DNA from: Bacteroidota bacterium
GTDB lineage: Bacteria; Bacteroidota; Ignavibacteria; UBA10030; UBA8401
Direction of reading: 5' to 3'
Length of the DNA: 12,565 nucleotides
Assembly: GCA_023229405.1 (NCBI GenBank)
Contig: JALNZH010000083.1
Span: 1-12,565, forward strand
Below are positions 1-7,649 of this stretch, in pieces. The position numbers and the translations under genes were made by a program. Numbering within the stretch: the stretch's first letter is position 1; every line of letters starts with the position of its first letter. Below the pieces are notes generated by a model. It did no database searches, was not told the DNA's origin, and was given only the letters and a program-made list of their open reading frames with translations.

Positions 1-1946
1 CTAATGAACTTCTCCATATTCTCAAAAAGTCGCTGGAGAAAGATCCGGAAGACCGTTACCAATCCATGTCCGAGATCATTGTTGATCTTCGCCGCTTGAA
101 GAAAGAATCGACTCGTGTTGTACGGACGAAAGAATTTCAGACTCCAGATATACCGAAAAAGGCGCAGCCTGGTCAGCCGGAACAGCAAATGAGGTTGTCA
201 AAACGGACACTCATGTTCAGCGCTGTAGGAATTGCAGTGTTGCTCGTGGGATTTTTCTTTCAAAACTCGATTCATTCTCTTTTTGCACACGATGAAAAGA
301 AAGTGATTGTTGTACTTCCGTTCGAAAACCTCGGACCGAATGACAAGGATTATTTCGTAGACGGAATGACCGATGAAGTGACAAGCAGATTATCAGGACT
401 TTCGGGACTGAAAGTGATTGCACGTTCAAGTGCCGTTCAATACAAAAAAACAGCGAAGACGCTGAAGCAGATTGGCGATGAACTCGGTGTGAATTATATT
501 TTACAGGGGACCGTCCGTTGGGAAACCGTTGACGGACAAACTCATGTTCGTGTAAATCCAACGTTGATTAAAGTTGAAGATGAAACACAGGCATGGTCGG
601 AATCAATGGAATCCGTTTTGTCCAGCGCATTCAAATTACAATCCGATATTGCCAGCAGAGTTGCAAGCGCAATGGATGTTGCATTGGCAACGACAGAACA
701 GAAATCACTCGAAACTTCACTGACTGAAAATGCTGAGGCATACGACTATTACCTTAAAGCCATTGAGTATTCTGACAGAAGTGTTTCTAAATCCGATCAA
801 GAAATTGCAATTCAATTATTAGATCGAGCGATTCGTCTTGATCCAAAATTTGCAGCAGCGTATGCAAAACTTGCAAAGATCCATGCCAGTATATATTGGT
901 TTTTTTATGATCGGTCTGAGCGTCGAATTGAACTATCTCGCCTCGCCGGTGAAAAAGCAACAGAACTTGCCCCACAGCTTTCCGAGTCCCACGAGGCAAT
1001 GGGATGGTATTATTATCATACCAAACTTGATTATTTTAAAGCGTTGGGAGAGTTCTCTCTTGCTCTTTCATATAGACCAAGTAATTCAACTGTGTATTAT
1101 GGTATTGCAGCGGTTATGCGCCGTCAGGGAAATGTGCGCGGATCAATTGAAGCATTTGAAAAATCGATCGAAAGCAATCCACGAGCAGCCGACCTTATCC
1201 GTCAACTTGGTGAAACTCAAACATTGGCGAAAGAATATGAAGAAGCAAATCGTAATTTAGATAAAGCACTCGAACTAGCACCTGATAATGACGGTACATA
1301 TTGGGATAAGGTGAGAAATCTTTTGGTGTGGAAGGGAGATATCGAAGGTTCACGACGCATTATTGAAGAGGCTCGAAGAGTTGGAAAGATAAATGAACTG
1401 GAATTTATGATTGAATATGCTACCTATTTCCTTGAACTAATGGATCGAAATTTCCAAGCAGCCCAGAATGCAATCGACCATGCGAACACGAAGGAATTGT
1501 TGAATGATCAATTTAGTTATGCTCCTTCAAATCTTCTTCGTGCACAACTTGAAAGCATACGCGGAAATGAGTTGGTGGCGAAGAAATATTATGACAGTGC
1601 AATAACATTCATTCAATTAAAACAAAAAGCTCATCCTTCCGATGAACGTCTCTATAGTGCTCTGGGTCTGGCATACGCAGGATTGGGCCGCAAGAAAGAG
1701 GCATTATCTGCAGGAGAGCGTGGTGTCGAGCTTCTACCGGTTGAAAAGGAAGCGTGGCGCGGCTCATACCGCCTTCATGATCTTGCAAAGATTTATGTTA
1801 TGGTTGGTGAACCCGACAAAGCGATGGATATACTTGAGCGATTGTTATCGATTCCTTGTGAAATATCGGTGGCATTACTGAAGATTGAGCCGTGGTGGAA
1901 TTCTCTTCGTACCAATAAACGATTTCAAAAATTAGTTGCGGGGTGA
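1..1946 (+). CDS. Ser/Thr protein kinase with TolB-like domain and TPRs (3' part, 5' end outside window)
   Basis: The reading frame is open from the left edge (first full codon at position 3), so the ATG at 66 is internal. The residues before it (LLHILKKSLEKDPEDRYQSM) are the typical last helix of a Pkn2-like serine/threonine kinase domain, with the conserved R of the DR-Y motif. Counting from codon 66, a membrane segment lies at about residues 48-75. A TolB/FlgO-like domain follows at about 78-215 (VVLPFENLG, DGMTDEVTSRLS, YILQGTVRW), as in many kinase and adenylate-cyclase fusions. TPR repeats then run from about 225 to the end (for example AIRLDPKFAAAYAKLAKIHA). The likely topology is a cytoplasmic kinase, one membrane pass and an outer sensory or scaffolding domain. 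It ends 4 nt before the next kinase. Kinase activity cannot be judged because the catalytic loop is outside the window; substrate and signal are unknown. Confidence 0.9.
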   Translation, partial: NELLHILKKSLEKDPEDRYQSMSEIIVDLRRLKKESTRVVRTKEFQTPDIPKKAQPGQPEQQMRLSKRTLMFSAVGIAVLLVGFFFQNSIHSLFAHDEKKVIVVLPFENLGPNDKDYFVDGMTDEVTSRLSGLSGLKVIARSSAVQYKKTAKTLKQIGDELGVNYILQGTVRWETVDGQTHVRVNPTLIKVEDETQAWSESMESVLSSAFKLQSDIASRVASAMDVALATTEQKSLETSLTENAEAYDYYLKAIEYSDRSVSKSDQEIAIQLLDRAIRLDPKFAAAYAKLAKIHASIYWFFYDRSERRIELSRLAGEKATELAPQLSESHEAMGWYYYHTKLDYFKALGEFSLALSYRPSNSTVYYGIAAVMRRQGNVRGSIEAFEKSIESNPRAADLIRQLGETQTLAKEYEEANRNLDKALELAPDNDGTYWDKVRNLLVWKGDIEGSRRIIEEARRVGKINELEFMIEYATYFLELMDRNFQAAQNAIDHANTKELLNDQFSYAPSNLLRAQLESIRGNELVAKKYYDSAITFIQLKQKAHPSDERLYSALGLAYAGLGRKKEALSAGERGVELLPVEKEAWRGSYRLHDLAKIYVMVGEPDKAMDILERLLSIPCEISVALLKIEPWWNSLRTNKRFQKLVAG

Positions 1947-1950
1947 TCGA

Positions 1951-4677
1951 ATGATCGGACAGACGATCTCGCAATATAAAATAATTGAAAAACTCGGCGA
2001 AGGGGGAATGGGCGTTGTGTATAAAGCCCAAGACACAAAACTCGACCGCTTTGTTGCATTGAAATTTCTTCCGACACATCTTGCCGCATCAGAGCAGGAT
2101 AAAGCTCGTTTTATTCAGGAAGCAAAATCTGCATCTGCTTTGAATCATCCGAATGTCTGCACAATTCATGATATTTCAGAGCATGAAGGTCAACTGTTCA
2201 TCGTGATGGAGTTTGTCGACGGAAAATCTTTGAAGGAGAAGAAAGAGAATCTCGGACAAAAGCAGATCCTTGAAATTGGAATCCAAGTTGCAGAAGGATT
2301 AGCGGCTGCACATGAAAAAGGGATTGTCCATAGAGATATCAAACCGGACAATATTATGATCCGTAAAGACGGCATCGTGCAGATCATGGATTTCGGTCTG
2401 GCCAAGTTGTACACTTCCGGAAATGTTTCGCGGCTGACGAAAGCCGGCACAACAATGGGAACAATGGGATATATGTCGCCGGAGCAAGTACAGGGACTAG
2501 ATGTTGACCATCGCACTGACATTTTCTCACTTGGAGTAGTTCTCTATGAAATGCTTGCCGGAGAATCTCCATTTAAGGGAATGCACGAAACCGCCATTAT
2601 GTATGAGATCGTGAATGTTGATCCTGCTCCGATCTCTGCAATAAAAGAAGGAACCGATCCGGAACTTGACCATATTATTCTTGAATGCCTTCAAAAAGAA
2701 AAAGATGATCGATGTCAGTCAGCGAAGGAATTAGCGAAAGATCTTCGGAAGATAAAAAAATCGACTGGACATACACAAAGCAGAGCGTATTCTGTTCTGC
2801 GCTCTGCGAGTCATTCACCCGCCGTGCAGAAGAATGAGAAACCTTCTTCCGGTTCGTTCGTGATCGAAGTGATGAACCGCAGAATCGATCTGTCGAAGTT
2901 CTTTGGCTCGTCCGTTCTTTCGTGGGTCATAATAGTATTGTTGGTAGGTGCATTGGGAGCAGTGTGGCTGGTATTGCGGGAACCATCTTCCGAACGGATC
3001 ATAACAAAATTTTCATTGGATATTGGTGAAGACAAAGTACTTGATATAAATTCGTATCCCGCTCTTACCATTTCTCATAACGGGACTATGATTGTTTTTA
3101 AAGCTAACAATAAATTTTATCTTCGTAAAATGAATTCGATGGAACCTTCTGTTATTGAAGGAATAGAAAATGCTTCCTCGCCTTTCTTCTCAACTGATGA
3201 CAAATGGCTTGTTTTTTTTAGAAACGGCAAATTGGAAAAGATCTCACTAACCGGGGGGACTCCGATCACTCTGGCAGAATCACCAGATAATAGAGGGGGA
3301 ACATTCAGTAAAAATGGTCTTATTATTTTTTCTCCGTTAGCAGTTTCTGAATTAAAGATGGTCTCTGAAAATGGGGGACCGGTTAAAAGTCTTACTACAA
3401 TTGATACGACGAAAAACGAACGGACTCATCGCTGGCCTTCATGCATGCCGGATGGAAAGCATGTGTTGTTTACCGTCGGTATTATTTCAAGTCCTGATTA
3501 TTATGAGAATGCAACTATTGATGTTGTTAATATTGAAACAGGAGAACGAAAAACTGTTTTCCGCGGAGCAAGCAATGCAAAATATATTTCTACTGGACAT
3601 CTTCTTTTTTCCCGCTCTGGTGTTTTGTATATCGTTCCGTTCGATGCCGACAAGCTTGAAGTTACAGGTCAGCCGGTTCCGGTTGTTCAAGGGGTGTACA
3701 GTGAAATTACAACCGGCATTACAAATTATGTCGTCTCCGATAACGGCACGCTGATATATCTGCCCGGAGCTGTTGAAGGAGAAAGCCGTAAAATTGTCAA
3801 GATCAGTATCAAAGGAGAGACAACTGTTATTGATTCCGGCAATCATCCGTATGTTGAACCCAAGCTTTCACCCGATAATAAAAAAATTGCTGTTGTTATT
3901 CGTAATGGGGAAGATTTTGATATCTGGGTATTCGACATCTTCAGCAAAACATTAAGTAAGCTGACATTCGGAGGTTTGAACCGTACGCCGCAATGGTCGC
4001 CGGATGGTAAAACGATCGCATATTTTAAAAGGACGAAAGATGGAAAATCAGGAGTGTATATAAAACCATCTGACGGCAGCGGCGAGGAGCGGGAAATATT
4101 CGATGGAAAAGATATTAGAGTCTATTTGAACCACTGGTCGCGTGACGGCAAATTCCTGCTGGTAGATTTTCTGACGAAAAATTCACAATCCGATCTTCTT
4201 GTCATTCCGTTAACCGGTGATAAAACTCCGTGGAAATTCCTCGAATCGAACAGAGATGAATACGAATCAACGATCTCTCCCAACGGTAAATGGGTTGCGT
4301 ATCTTACAGACGAAACAGGTTCATATCAGATATTTGTCCGTTCATTTCCAAATAAGGATGGAAAGTGGCAGGTCACCTCCGATGTGTCCGAAGAACCCCG
4401 ATGGTCTCCTGATGGGAAGTTTTTGTATTACAGAAAGAGTTCGCAAATGATGGCAGTACCGGTCTCTACCGATGCGACATTCTCTGCAGGAGTGCCAATC
4501 GTTTTGGTAAAAAACTTTCCTTCACAAAATGTGGACAGCGGAATCAGCTACGATATATCATCGGACGGAAGATATTTTATTACAACGCAGCCAGCAAAAG
4601 GAATCACGTATAAAAATATTTCCGTTGTTCTCAATTGGACCGAAGAAGTTAAAGATTTGACGGCTGCTGATAAATAA
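1951..4677 (+). CDS. Transmembrane Ser/Thr protein kinase with C-terminal PD40/TolB-type beta-propeller
   Basis: This is a 908-aa protein starting at ATG 1951, preceded by GGGG about 8 nt upstream. A TTG at 1936 in the same frame is less likely because homologous kinases, including the remnant at 4695, begin MIGQTIS. The Hanks-type kinase domain spans about residues 9-270. It has the glycine loop GEGGMGVVY (16-24), catalytic lysine K38 in VALK, HRDIKPDN with D129, DFG at 147-149 and the APE-like motif MSPEQ, so it should be active. A linker leads to one membrane helix at about 320-343. The rest is a beta-propeller of repeated SPDGK-type blades (for example WSPDGKTIAYF, ISPNGKWVAYL, WSPDGKFLYYR), which is normally outside the cytoplasm and could bind a ligand or cell-wall component. 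It probably forms an operon with the preceding kinase (4-nt gap). The signal sensed is unknown. Confidence 0.95.
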   Translation: MIGQTISQYKIIEKLGEGGMGVVYKAQDTKLDRFVALKFLPTHLAASEQDKARFIQEAKSASALNHPNVCTIHDISEHEGQLFIVMEFVDGKSLKEKKENLGQKQILEIGIQVAEGLAAAHEKGIVHRDIKPDNIMIRKDGIVQIMDFGLAKLYTSGNVSRLTKAGTTMGTMGYMSPEQVQGLDVDHRTDIFSLGVVLYEMLAGESPFKGMHETAIMYEIVNVDPAPISAIKEGTDPELDHIILECLQKEKDDRCQSAKELAKDLRKIKKSTGHTQSRAYSVLRSASHSPAVQKNEKPSSGSFVIEVMNRRIDLSKFFGSSVLSWVIIVLLVGALGAVWLVLREPSSERIITKFSLDIGEDKVLDINSYPALTISHNGTMIVFKANNKFYLRKMNSMEPSVIEGIENASSPFFSTDDKWLVFFRNGKLEKISLTGGTPITLAESPDNRGGTFSKNGLIIFSPLAVSELKMVSENGGPVKSLTTIDTTKNERTHRWPSCMPDGKHVLFTVGIISSPDYYENATIDVVNIETGERKTVFRGASNAKYISTGHLLFSRSGVLYIVPFDADKLEVTGQPVPVVQGVYSEITTGITNYVVSDNGTLIYLPGAVEGESRKIVKISIKGETTVIDSGNHPYVEPKLSPDNKKIAVVIRNGEDFDIWVFDIFSKTLSKLTFGGLNRTPQWSPDGKTIAYFKRTKDGKSGVYIKPSDGSGEEREIFDGKDIRVYLNHWSRDGKFLLVDFLTKNSQSDLLVIPLTGDKTPWKFLESNRDEYESTISPNGKWVAYLTDETGSYQIFVRSFPNKDGKWQVTSDVSEEPRWSPDGKFLYYRKSSQMMAVPVSTDATFSAGVPIVLVKNFPSQNVDSGISYDISSDGRYFITTQPAKGITYKNISVVLNWTEEVKDLTAADK

Positions 4678-4694
4678 TATGTAAGGTTGAAATT

Positions 4695-4808
4695 ATGATC
4701 GGACAAACAATTTCCCACTATAAGATTTTAGAGAAGCTTGCTGAAGGGGGAATGGGTGTTGTGTATCGAGCTCATTTGATAAGTATTATCAATCAACAAT
4801 ACTATTGA
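4695..4808 (+). pseudogene. N-terminal remnant of a third Pkn-type kinase
   Basis: ATG 4695 opens a 37-codon frame whose first 27 residues read MIGQTISHYKILEKLAEGGM followed by GVVYRAH. This is the start of the same kinase family as the gene at 1951, with the first loop Gly replaced by Ala. It then runs into unrelated residues (LISIINQQYY) and stops at 4806-4808. The catalytic lysine, HRD and DFG parts are absent, so it cannot be a kinase. The simplest reading is a deletion joining the 5' end of a tandem kinase copy to sequence upstream of the phosphoesterase, near 4775. An AAGG-type ribosome-binding site remains about 9 nt upstream, so the short frame may still be translated. Its stop lies 2 nt before the next start, so it may now act as a coupling leader. 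Confidence 0.72.
4776..4792. repeat. Short perfect inverted repeat at the kinase-remnant junction
   Basis: TTGATAA and TTATCAA are separated by GTA, giving a perfect A+T-rich palindrome. It sits just where similarity to the kinase ends and 19 nt before the phosphoesterase ATG. It could be an old operator or promoter element of the phosphoesterase, or a deletion junction; no function is shown. Confidence 0.45.
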
Positions 4809-4810
4809 AT

Positions 4811-5512
4811 ATGAAATACGCCATAATATCTGATATACACTCAAATCTTGAGGCATTGCAAAAAGCATTGTCAATTATCGATGAAAAGAAAGTCGATGAG
4901 ATCATCTGTCTCGGTGACGTTGTCGGGTACGGAGCGAATCCAAACGAATGTGTCGACCTTGTCCGTTCACGGTGTTCACTGACCGTTCTCGGAAATCATG
5001 ACGCTGCAGCATTGGATACATCGCAAGCTCACGACTTTAATGCCATTGCACGAAACGCGGTTGTATGGACTGCCGAGCATCTTACAGAAGAAAGTAAAGT
5101 ATTCTTAACATCATTACCAATGGTTGAGCGCAGAGAAAATATTCTTTTTGTTCACTCCTCTCCCAATTCACCCGAAGCGTGGGATTACATCATAGATTCC
5201 GATGATGCTGTTTATGCAATTCGACACTTCGATGAACAAATTTGTTTTATCGGACACACACACGTTCCTGGTATTTTTTCGAGAGGTGGCCGGGCAAAAT
5301 CAATCATACGAGAAGAAAAATTTATTGTTAATGTTGGAAGCGTGGGACAGCCACGTGACGGAAATCCGATGCTGGCATTCGGGATCTTCGATACATCTGC
5401 GTGGGAGTATGAATTGGTCCGTTCGGAATATGATATTCAGGCGGCTGCCGAGAAGATCTATGAAGCAAAACTGCCGGAAGAACTGGGCAACCGACTAATG
5501 TACGGAATGTGA
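4811..5512 (+). CDS. YfcE-like metallophosphoesterase
   Basis: This 233-aa protein has all the signatures of the calcineurin-like phosphoesterase fold: SDIHSN (D8, H10), GDVVGYG (D36), GNHD (61-64) and GHTH (148-151). These ligate a dinuclear metal centre. Length and the YGANPNE motif fit the YfcE/MJ0936-like group of small cytosolic phosphodiesterases or phosphatases, but the physiological substrate cannot be told from sequence. I chose ATG 4811 because homologues begin M-[KR]-Y-A-I-I-S-D; an in-frame TTG at 4805 would add two residues. No good Shine-Dalgarno precedes the start. The upstream kinase remnant stops only 2 nt earlier, so initiation may depend on translational coupling. Its place directly after a kinase array may or may not be functionally meaningful. 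Confidence 0.93.
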   Translation: MKYAIISDIHSNLEALQKALSIIDEKKVDEIICLGDVVGYGANPNECVDLVRSRCSLTVLGNHDAAALDTSQAHDFNAIARNAVVWTAEHLTEESKVFLTSLPMVERRENILFVHSSPNSPEAWDYIIDSDDAVYAIRHFDEQICFIGHTHVPGIFSRGGRAKSIIREEKFIVNVGSVGQPRDGNPMLAFGIFDTSAWEYELVRSEYDIQAAAEKIYEAKLPEELGNRLMYGM

Positions 5513-5563
5513 AAGTTGTTGTATGCTGTGCGATCCATAATTTGGTCGAGAGTATTCGGTAGG

Positions 5564-5596
5564 TTCCGGTCGGCGGATTCGTTACCTTTATATAAT
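5564..5596 (+). promoter_or_regulatory. Possible promoter of the small ORF
   Basis: A perfect TATAAT hexamer lies at 5591-5596, 40 nt upstream of ATG 5636. No good -35 box sits at the usual spacing; TTCCGG at 5564 is 21 nt away. The position suits a separate transcript for the 54-aa ORF that ends at the terminator at 5827, but this is a guess from one hexamer. Confidence 0.35.
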
Positions 5597-5635
5597 ACAC
5601 TACGCTACACACGATCGAATTTGAGGGGATAGAGT

Positions 5636-5800
5636 ATGAATACATTTGCCGGATTTTTAGAACATGTCATGCAGAATTTTTCTGCATCATTTCCGTATGG
5701 GTTGTCGAAGACCGAGGTAACTAGATTGACGTTTCTGGCTTGGTGCACCAGAGAGGCATCGATTTATGAAAATAAGAAGGAAGAGCCGAAAGCTTTGTAA
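5636..5800 (+). CDS. Small hypothetical protein, 54 aa
   Basis: ATG 5636 is preceded by GAGGGG about 8 nt upstream, one of the strongest ribosome-binding sites in the window. The frame runs 54 codons to TAA at 5798-5800 and is followed 27 nt later by a strong intrinsic terminator; a TATAAT box lies upstream. The protein begins MNTFAGFLEHVMQNFSASF, has a middle segment with LSKTEVTRLTFLAWCTREA that could be a short amphipathic helix, and ends in a charged tail (ENKKEEPKAL). There is one cysteine, no signal peptide and no clear membrane span. I do not recognise a family. The gene-like context (ribosome-binding site, terminator) is the main argument that it is real; it could instead be part of a noncoding RNA. 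Confidence 0.5.
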   Translation: MNTFAGFLEHVMQNFSASFPYGLSKTEVTRLTFLAWCTREASIYENKKEEPKAL

Positions 5801-5826
5801 CTTCTAAAGTGGAATTGAATTCGTCC

Positions 5827-5854
5827 AAATCCCCATTATCTTTGGGGATTTTTT
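5827..5854 (+). terminator. Rho-independent terminator
   Basis: AAATCCCC (5827-5834) pairs with GGGGATTT (5844-5851), with an extra A-T closing the loop. A run of T follows on the + strand (5849-5854). It ends the transcript from the phosphoesterase and small ORF and insulates the GntR operon downstream. Confidence 0.87.
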
Positions 5855-5893
5855 AATTTTAAAATCCTCTATAATAAAGGCTAAAAATTTTAC

Positions 5894-5922
5894 TTGACCA
5901 ATGAGTATTTTTCACTTATTGT
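5894..5922 (+). promoter_or_regulatory. Probable promoter of the gntR-led operon
   Basis: TTGACC at 5894-5899 and TATTGT at 5917-5922 are 17 nt apart and match the sigma70-type consensus at five and four of six positions. The -10 box lies inside the long palindrome at 5917-5944, so a repressor bound there would block transcription. The housekeeping sigma consensus of this phylum may differ, so the assignment is tentative. Confidence 0.45.
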
Positions 5923-5944
5923 ATATTGTATACAATATACAATA
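5917..5944. promoter_or_regulatory. 28-bp perfect palindrome, likely GntR operator
   Basis: The half-site TATTGTATATTGTA (5917-5930) is followed by its exact reverse complement (5931-5944). The centre holds ATTGTATACAAT (5925-5936), itself a palindrome and a typical site for GntR proteins of the FadR/FCD subfamily. Each arm also carries a TTGTATA or TATACAA unit, so overlapping sites for more than one dimer are possible. It lies 9 nt before the regulator's ATG at 5954, which suggests autoregulation and control of the whole operon. Confidence 0.72.
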
Positions 5945-5953
5945 CTAGGATTT

Positions 5954-6679
5954 ATGGCTAAAATTGATAATAATTCACTCATAGTTGACTTTACGGACTT
6001 GGCACCGTTACGCGACCGGATTGCTAGCTCCATCCGGAACGCTATAATAGATGGTCGAATGTTGCCAGGTACTCGTTTAACTGAACAGGAACTAGTTTCT
6101 ATGCTCGGAGTCAGTAGAACACCACTTCGTGAAGCACTATTGCTGCTTGATGCGGAAGGATTCGTCAATGTCCTTCCCCGCAAAGGTGCAGTGGTTAGCG
6201 CCATTACAAAAGAGGATGTGGAAGAAATTTATGGCGCAAAAAGTATTCTGGAAACTGCCGCCGCAAAACTTGCCTGCGAAAAGATTAGCTACGAAACAAT
6301 CGAGTCACTTTCTGAATTGACAAATGAAATGGAAGCGGCGATGAATGATGAACGGAAAGATTACCGAACGATGCTGAATTTAAATTCGGAATTTCATCAA
6401 TTGTTGAGCGATGCCGGCGGGAATAAACGGATCTCACAATTCATACGCAATCTTCGCAGTCAGACACTTCGGTATAATTATATCTACCTCTCCCTTCAGT
6501 CCAGGATCGAAACGTCCATCGCCGATCACCGACACATGATTGAAGCATTAAAGCAGAGAGACAAAGAACGTATCGCACAGCTCATTCAAGACCACAATGC
6601 TTCCGCTTGTCGATCGCTGTGTGAGTTTATTCAGCAGCACTCACTCACGAATCCAAACGTAGGAACTCATTTGGAGTAG
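5954..6679 (+). CDS. GntR family transcriptional regulator, FadR subfamily with FCD domain
   Basis: This 241-aa protein has an N-terminal winged helix-turn-helix at about residues 14-78, with the standard GntR signature (LRDRIASSIRNAIIDG, LTEQELVSMLGVSRTPLREA, LLDAEGFVNVLPRKGAVV). An all-helical FCD ligand-binding domain follows, with the expected histidines in SEFHQLL and DHRHMI; these bind a metal and a small carboxylate in many family members. I chose ATG 5954 (AGGA just upstream) because the frame before it, back to TTG 5894, covers the promoter and palindrome and adds residues outside the family. FCD regulators usually sense amino acids, sugar acids or other organic acids. Here the ligand is likely a substrate or intermediate of the linked pathway. 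The stop lies 2 nt before the next gene, indicating co-translation. Confidence 0.93.
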   Translation: MAKIDNNSLIVDFTDLAPLRDRIASSIRNAIIDGRMLPGTRLTEQELVSMLGVSRTPLREALLLLDAEGFVNVLPRKGAVVSAITKEDVEEIYGAKSILETAAAKLACEKISYETIESLSELTNEMEAAMNDERKDYRTMLNLNSEFHQLLSDAGGNKRISQFIRNLRSQTLRYNYIYLSLQSRIETSIADHRHMIEALKQRDKERIAQLIQDHNASACRSLCEFIQQHSLTNPNVGTHLE

Positions 6680-6681
6680 GT

Positions 6682-7605
6682 ATGGAAAAAATACAAGTTG
6701 CCGTCATCGGTTACGGCAATGTTGGGAAATGCGCAGTGGAATCGATCCTCAGCGAACCGGACATGAACTTGATAGGGATTGTCGAAGTTCCAGAAATTGT
6801 TTCTGCAAAATGCCTTCTCACCAACAAACAACCGATTGCGCTTACGAATACCAAGATCGTCACCGAATTACAAGACCTTGAAAATGTCGATGTTGCCATC
6901 CTCAGTTGTCCGTCACGCCTCGTGAAAGAAACCGCCACCAAAGTTCACAAACTCGGAATCAACACTGTTGATAGTTTCGATATCCATCAGGAAATTCCTG
7001 CAATGCGGAAATATATGGATGCCGTTGCAAAAGAGAACAAGACCGTCTCGATCCTTTCCGCAGGATGGGATCCAGGCATCGATTCTATCATCCGCTGTTG
7101 GTTCGAAGCGATGGCGCCTCGGGGTATTACGTATACTAACTTCGGTCCCGGCATGTCCATGGGGCATTCCGTTGCCGTCAAAGCGATTCCTGGTGTGAAG
7201 AATGCAATTTCCATCACCGTACCGGCAAGCATGGGAGTCCATCGCCGGATGGTGTATGTTGAATTGAACGAGGGAGCAGAGTTTCACGATGTTGAAGAAC
7301 GGATAAAAAAAGATCCGTACTTCATTAAGGATCGTACATATGTGTTTCAGGTCGATAATGTTGAGAATCTGATGGATGTGAGTCACGGTGTAACGATGGA
7401 ACGGAACGGAGTTTCCGGCATCACGCATAACCAGTCGATGAAATTCCAACTGAAAGTGAACAATCCTGCCCTGACCGCACAGGTGATGGTTTCCGCCGCC
7501 CGTGCTGCCATGCGCCACAAACCGGGATGTTACACGATGATCGAACTTCCCGCTATCGATTTTCTTTTTGGCGATGTCGATTCCTTTGTCACCAAATTTG
7601 TCTAA
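6682..7605 (+). CDS. meso-Diaminopimelate-dehydrogenase-like NAD(P)-dependent oxidoreductase
   Basis: This 307-aa protein has an N-terminal Rossmann fold with the dinucleotide motif GYGNVG (about residues 10-15). It then follows the Ddh pattern closely: DSFDIHQEIP, SAGWDPGIDSI (GWDPG at 128-132), GPGMSMGHSVAVKAIPGV, and a C-terminal LKVNNPALTAQVMVSAARAA stretch. In known Ddh enzymes these regions bind NADP and the D-amino end of meso-diaminopimelate for reversible oxidative deamination. An Arg near HRRMVYV could match the substrate carboxylate ligand of Ddh. The enzyme sits between a catabolic-type regulator and an aminomutase-like set rather than in a lysine-biosynthesis cluster. A different diamino acid with an R-configured centre is therefore a plausible substrate, for instance a product of an amino-group migration. 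GGAG lies 5-8 nt before the ATG, inside the end of gntR. Family assignment is strong; the substrate is inferred. Confidence 0.87.
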   Translation: MEKIQVAVIGYGNVGKCAVESILSEPDMNLIGIVEVPEIVSAKCLLTNKQPIALTNTKIVTELQDLENVDVAILSCPSRLVKETATKVHKLGINTVDSFDIHQEIPAMRKYMDAVAKENKTVSILSAGWDPGIDSIIRCWFEAMAPRGITYTNFGPGMSMGHSVAVKAIPGVKNAISITVPASMGVHRRMVYVELNEGAEFHDVEERIKKDPYFIKDRTYVFQVDNVENLMDVSHGVTMERNGVSGITHNQSMKFQLKVNNPALTAQVMVSAARAAMRHKPGCYTMIELPAIDFLFGDVDSFVTKFV

Positions 7606-7649
7606 TCCTTTGTCAAGATTGCTACGTTTGAGCATAAAGGAAATTTGAT

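Noticed and set aside
1936..1950. TTG start for the second kinase
   Set aside because: ATG 1951 has a well-placed GGGG upstream and matches the MIGQTIS start of the remnant copy.
5894..5953. TTG start giving a 20-residue longer GntR protein
   Set aside because: The added residues are encoded by the promoter and palindrome and lie outside the family's usual N-terminus; ATG 5954 fits better.
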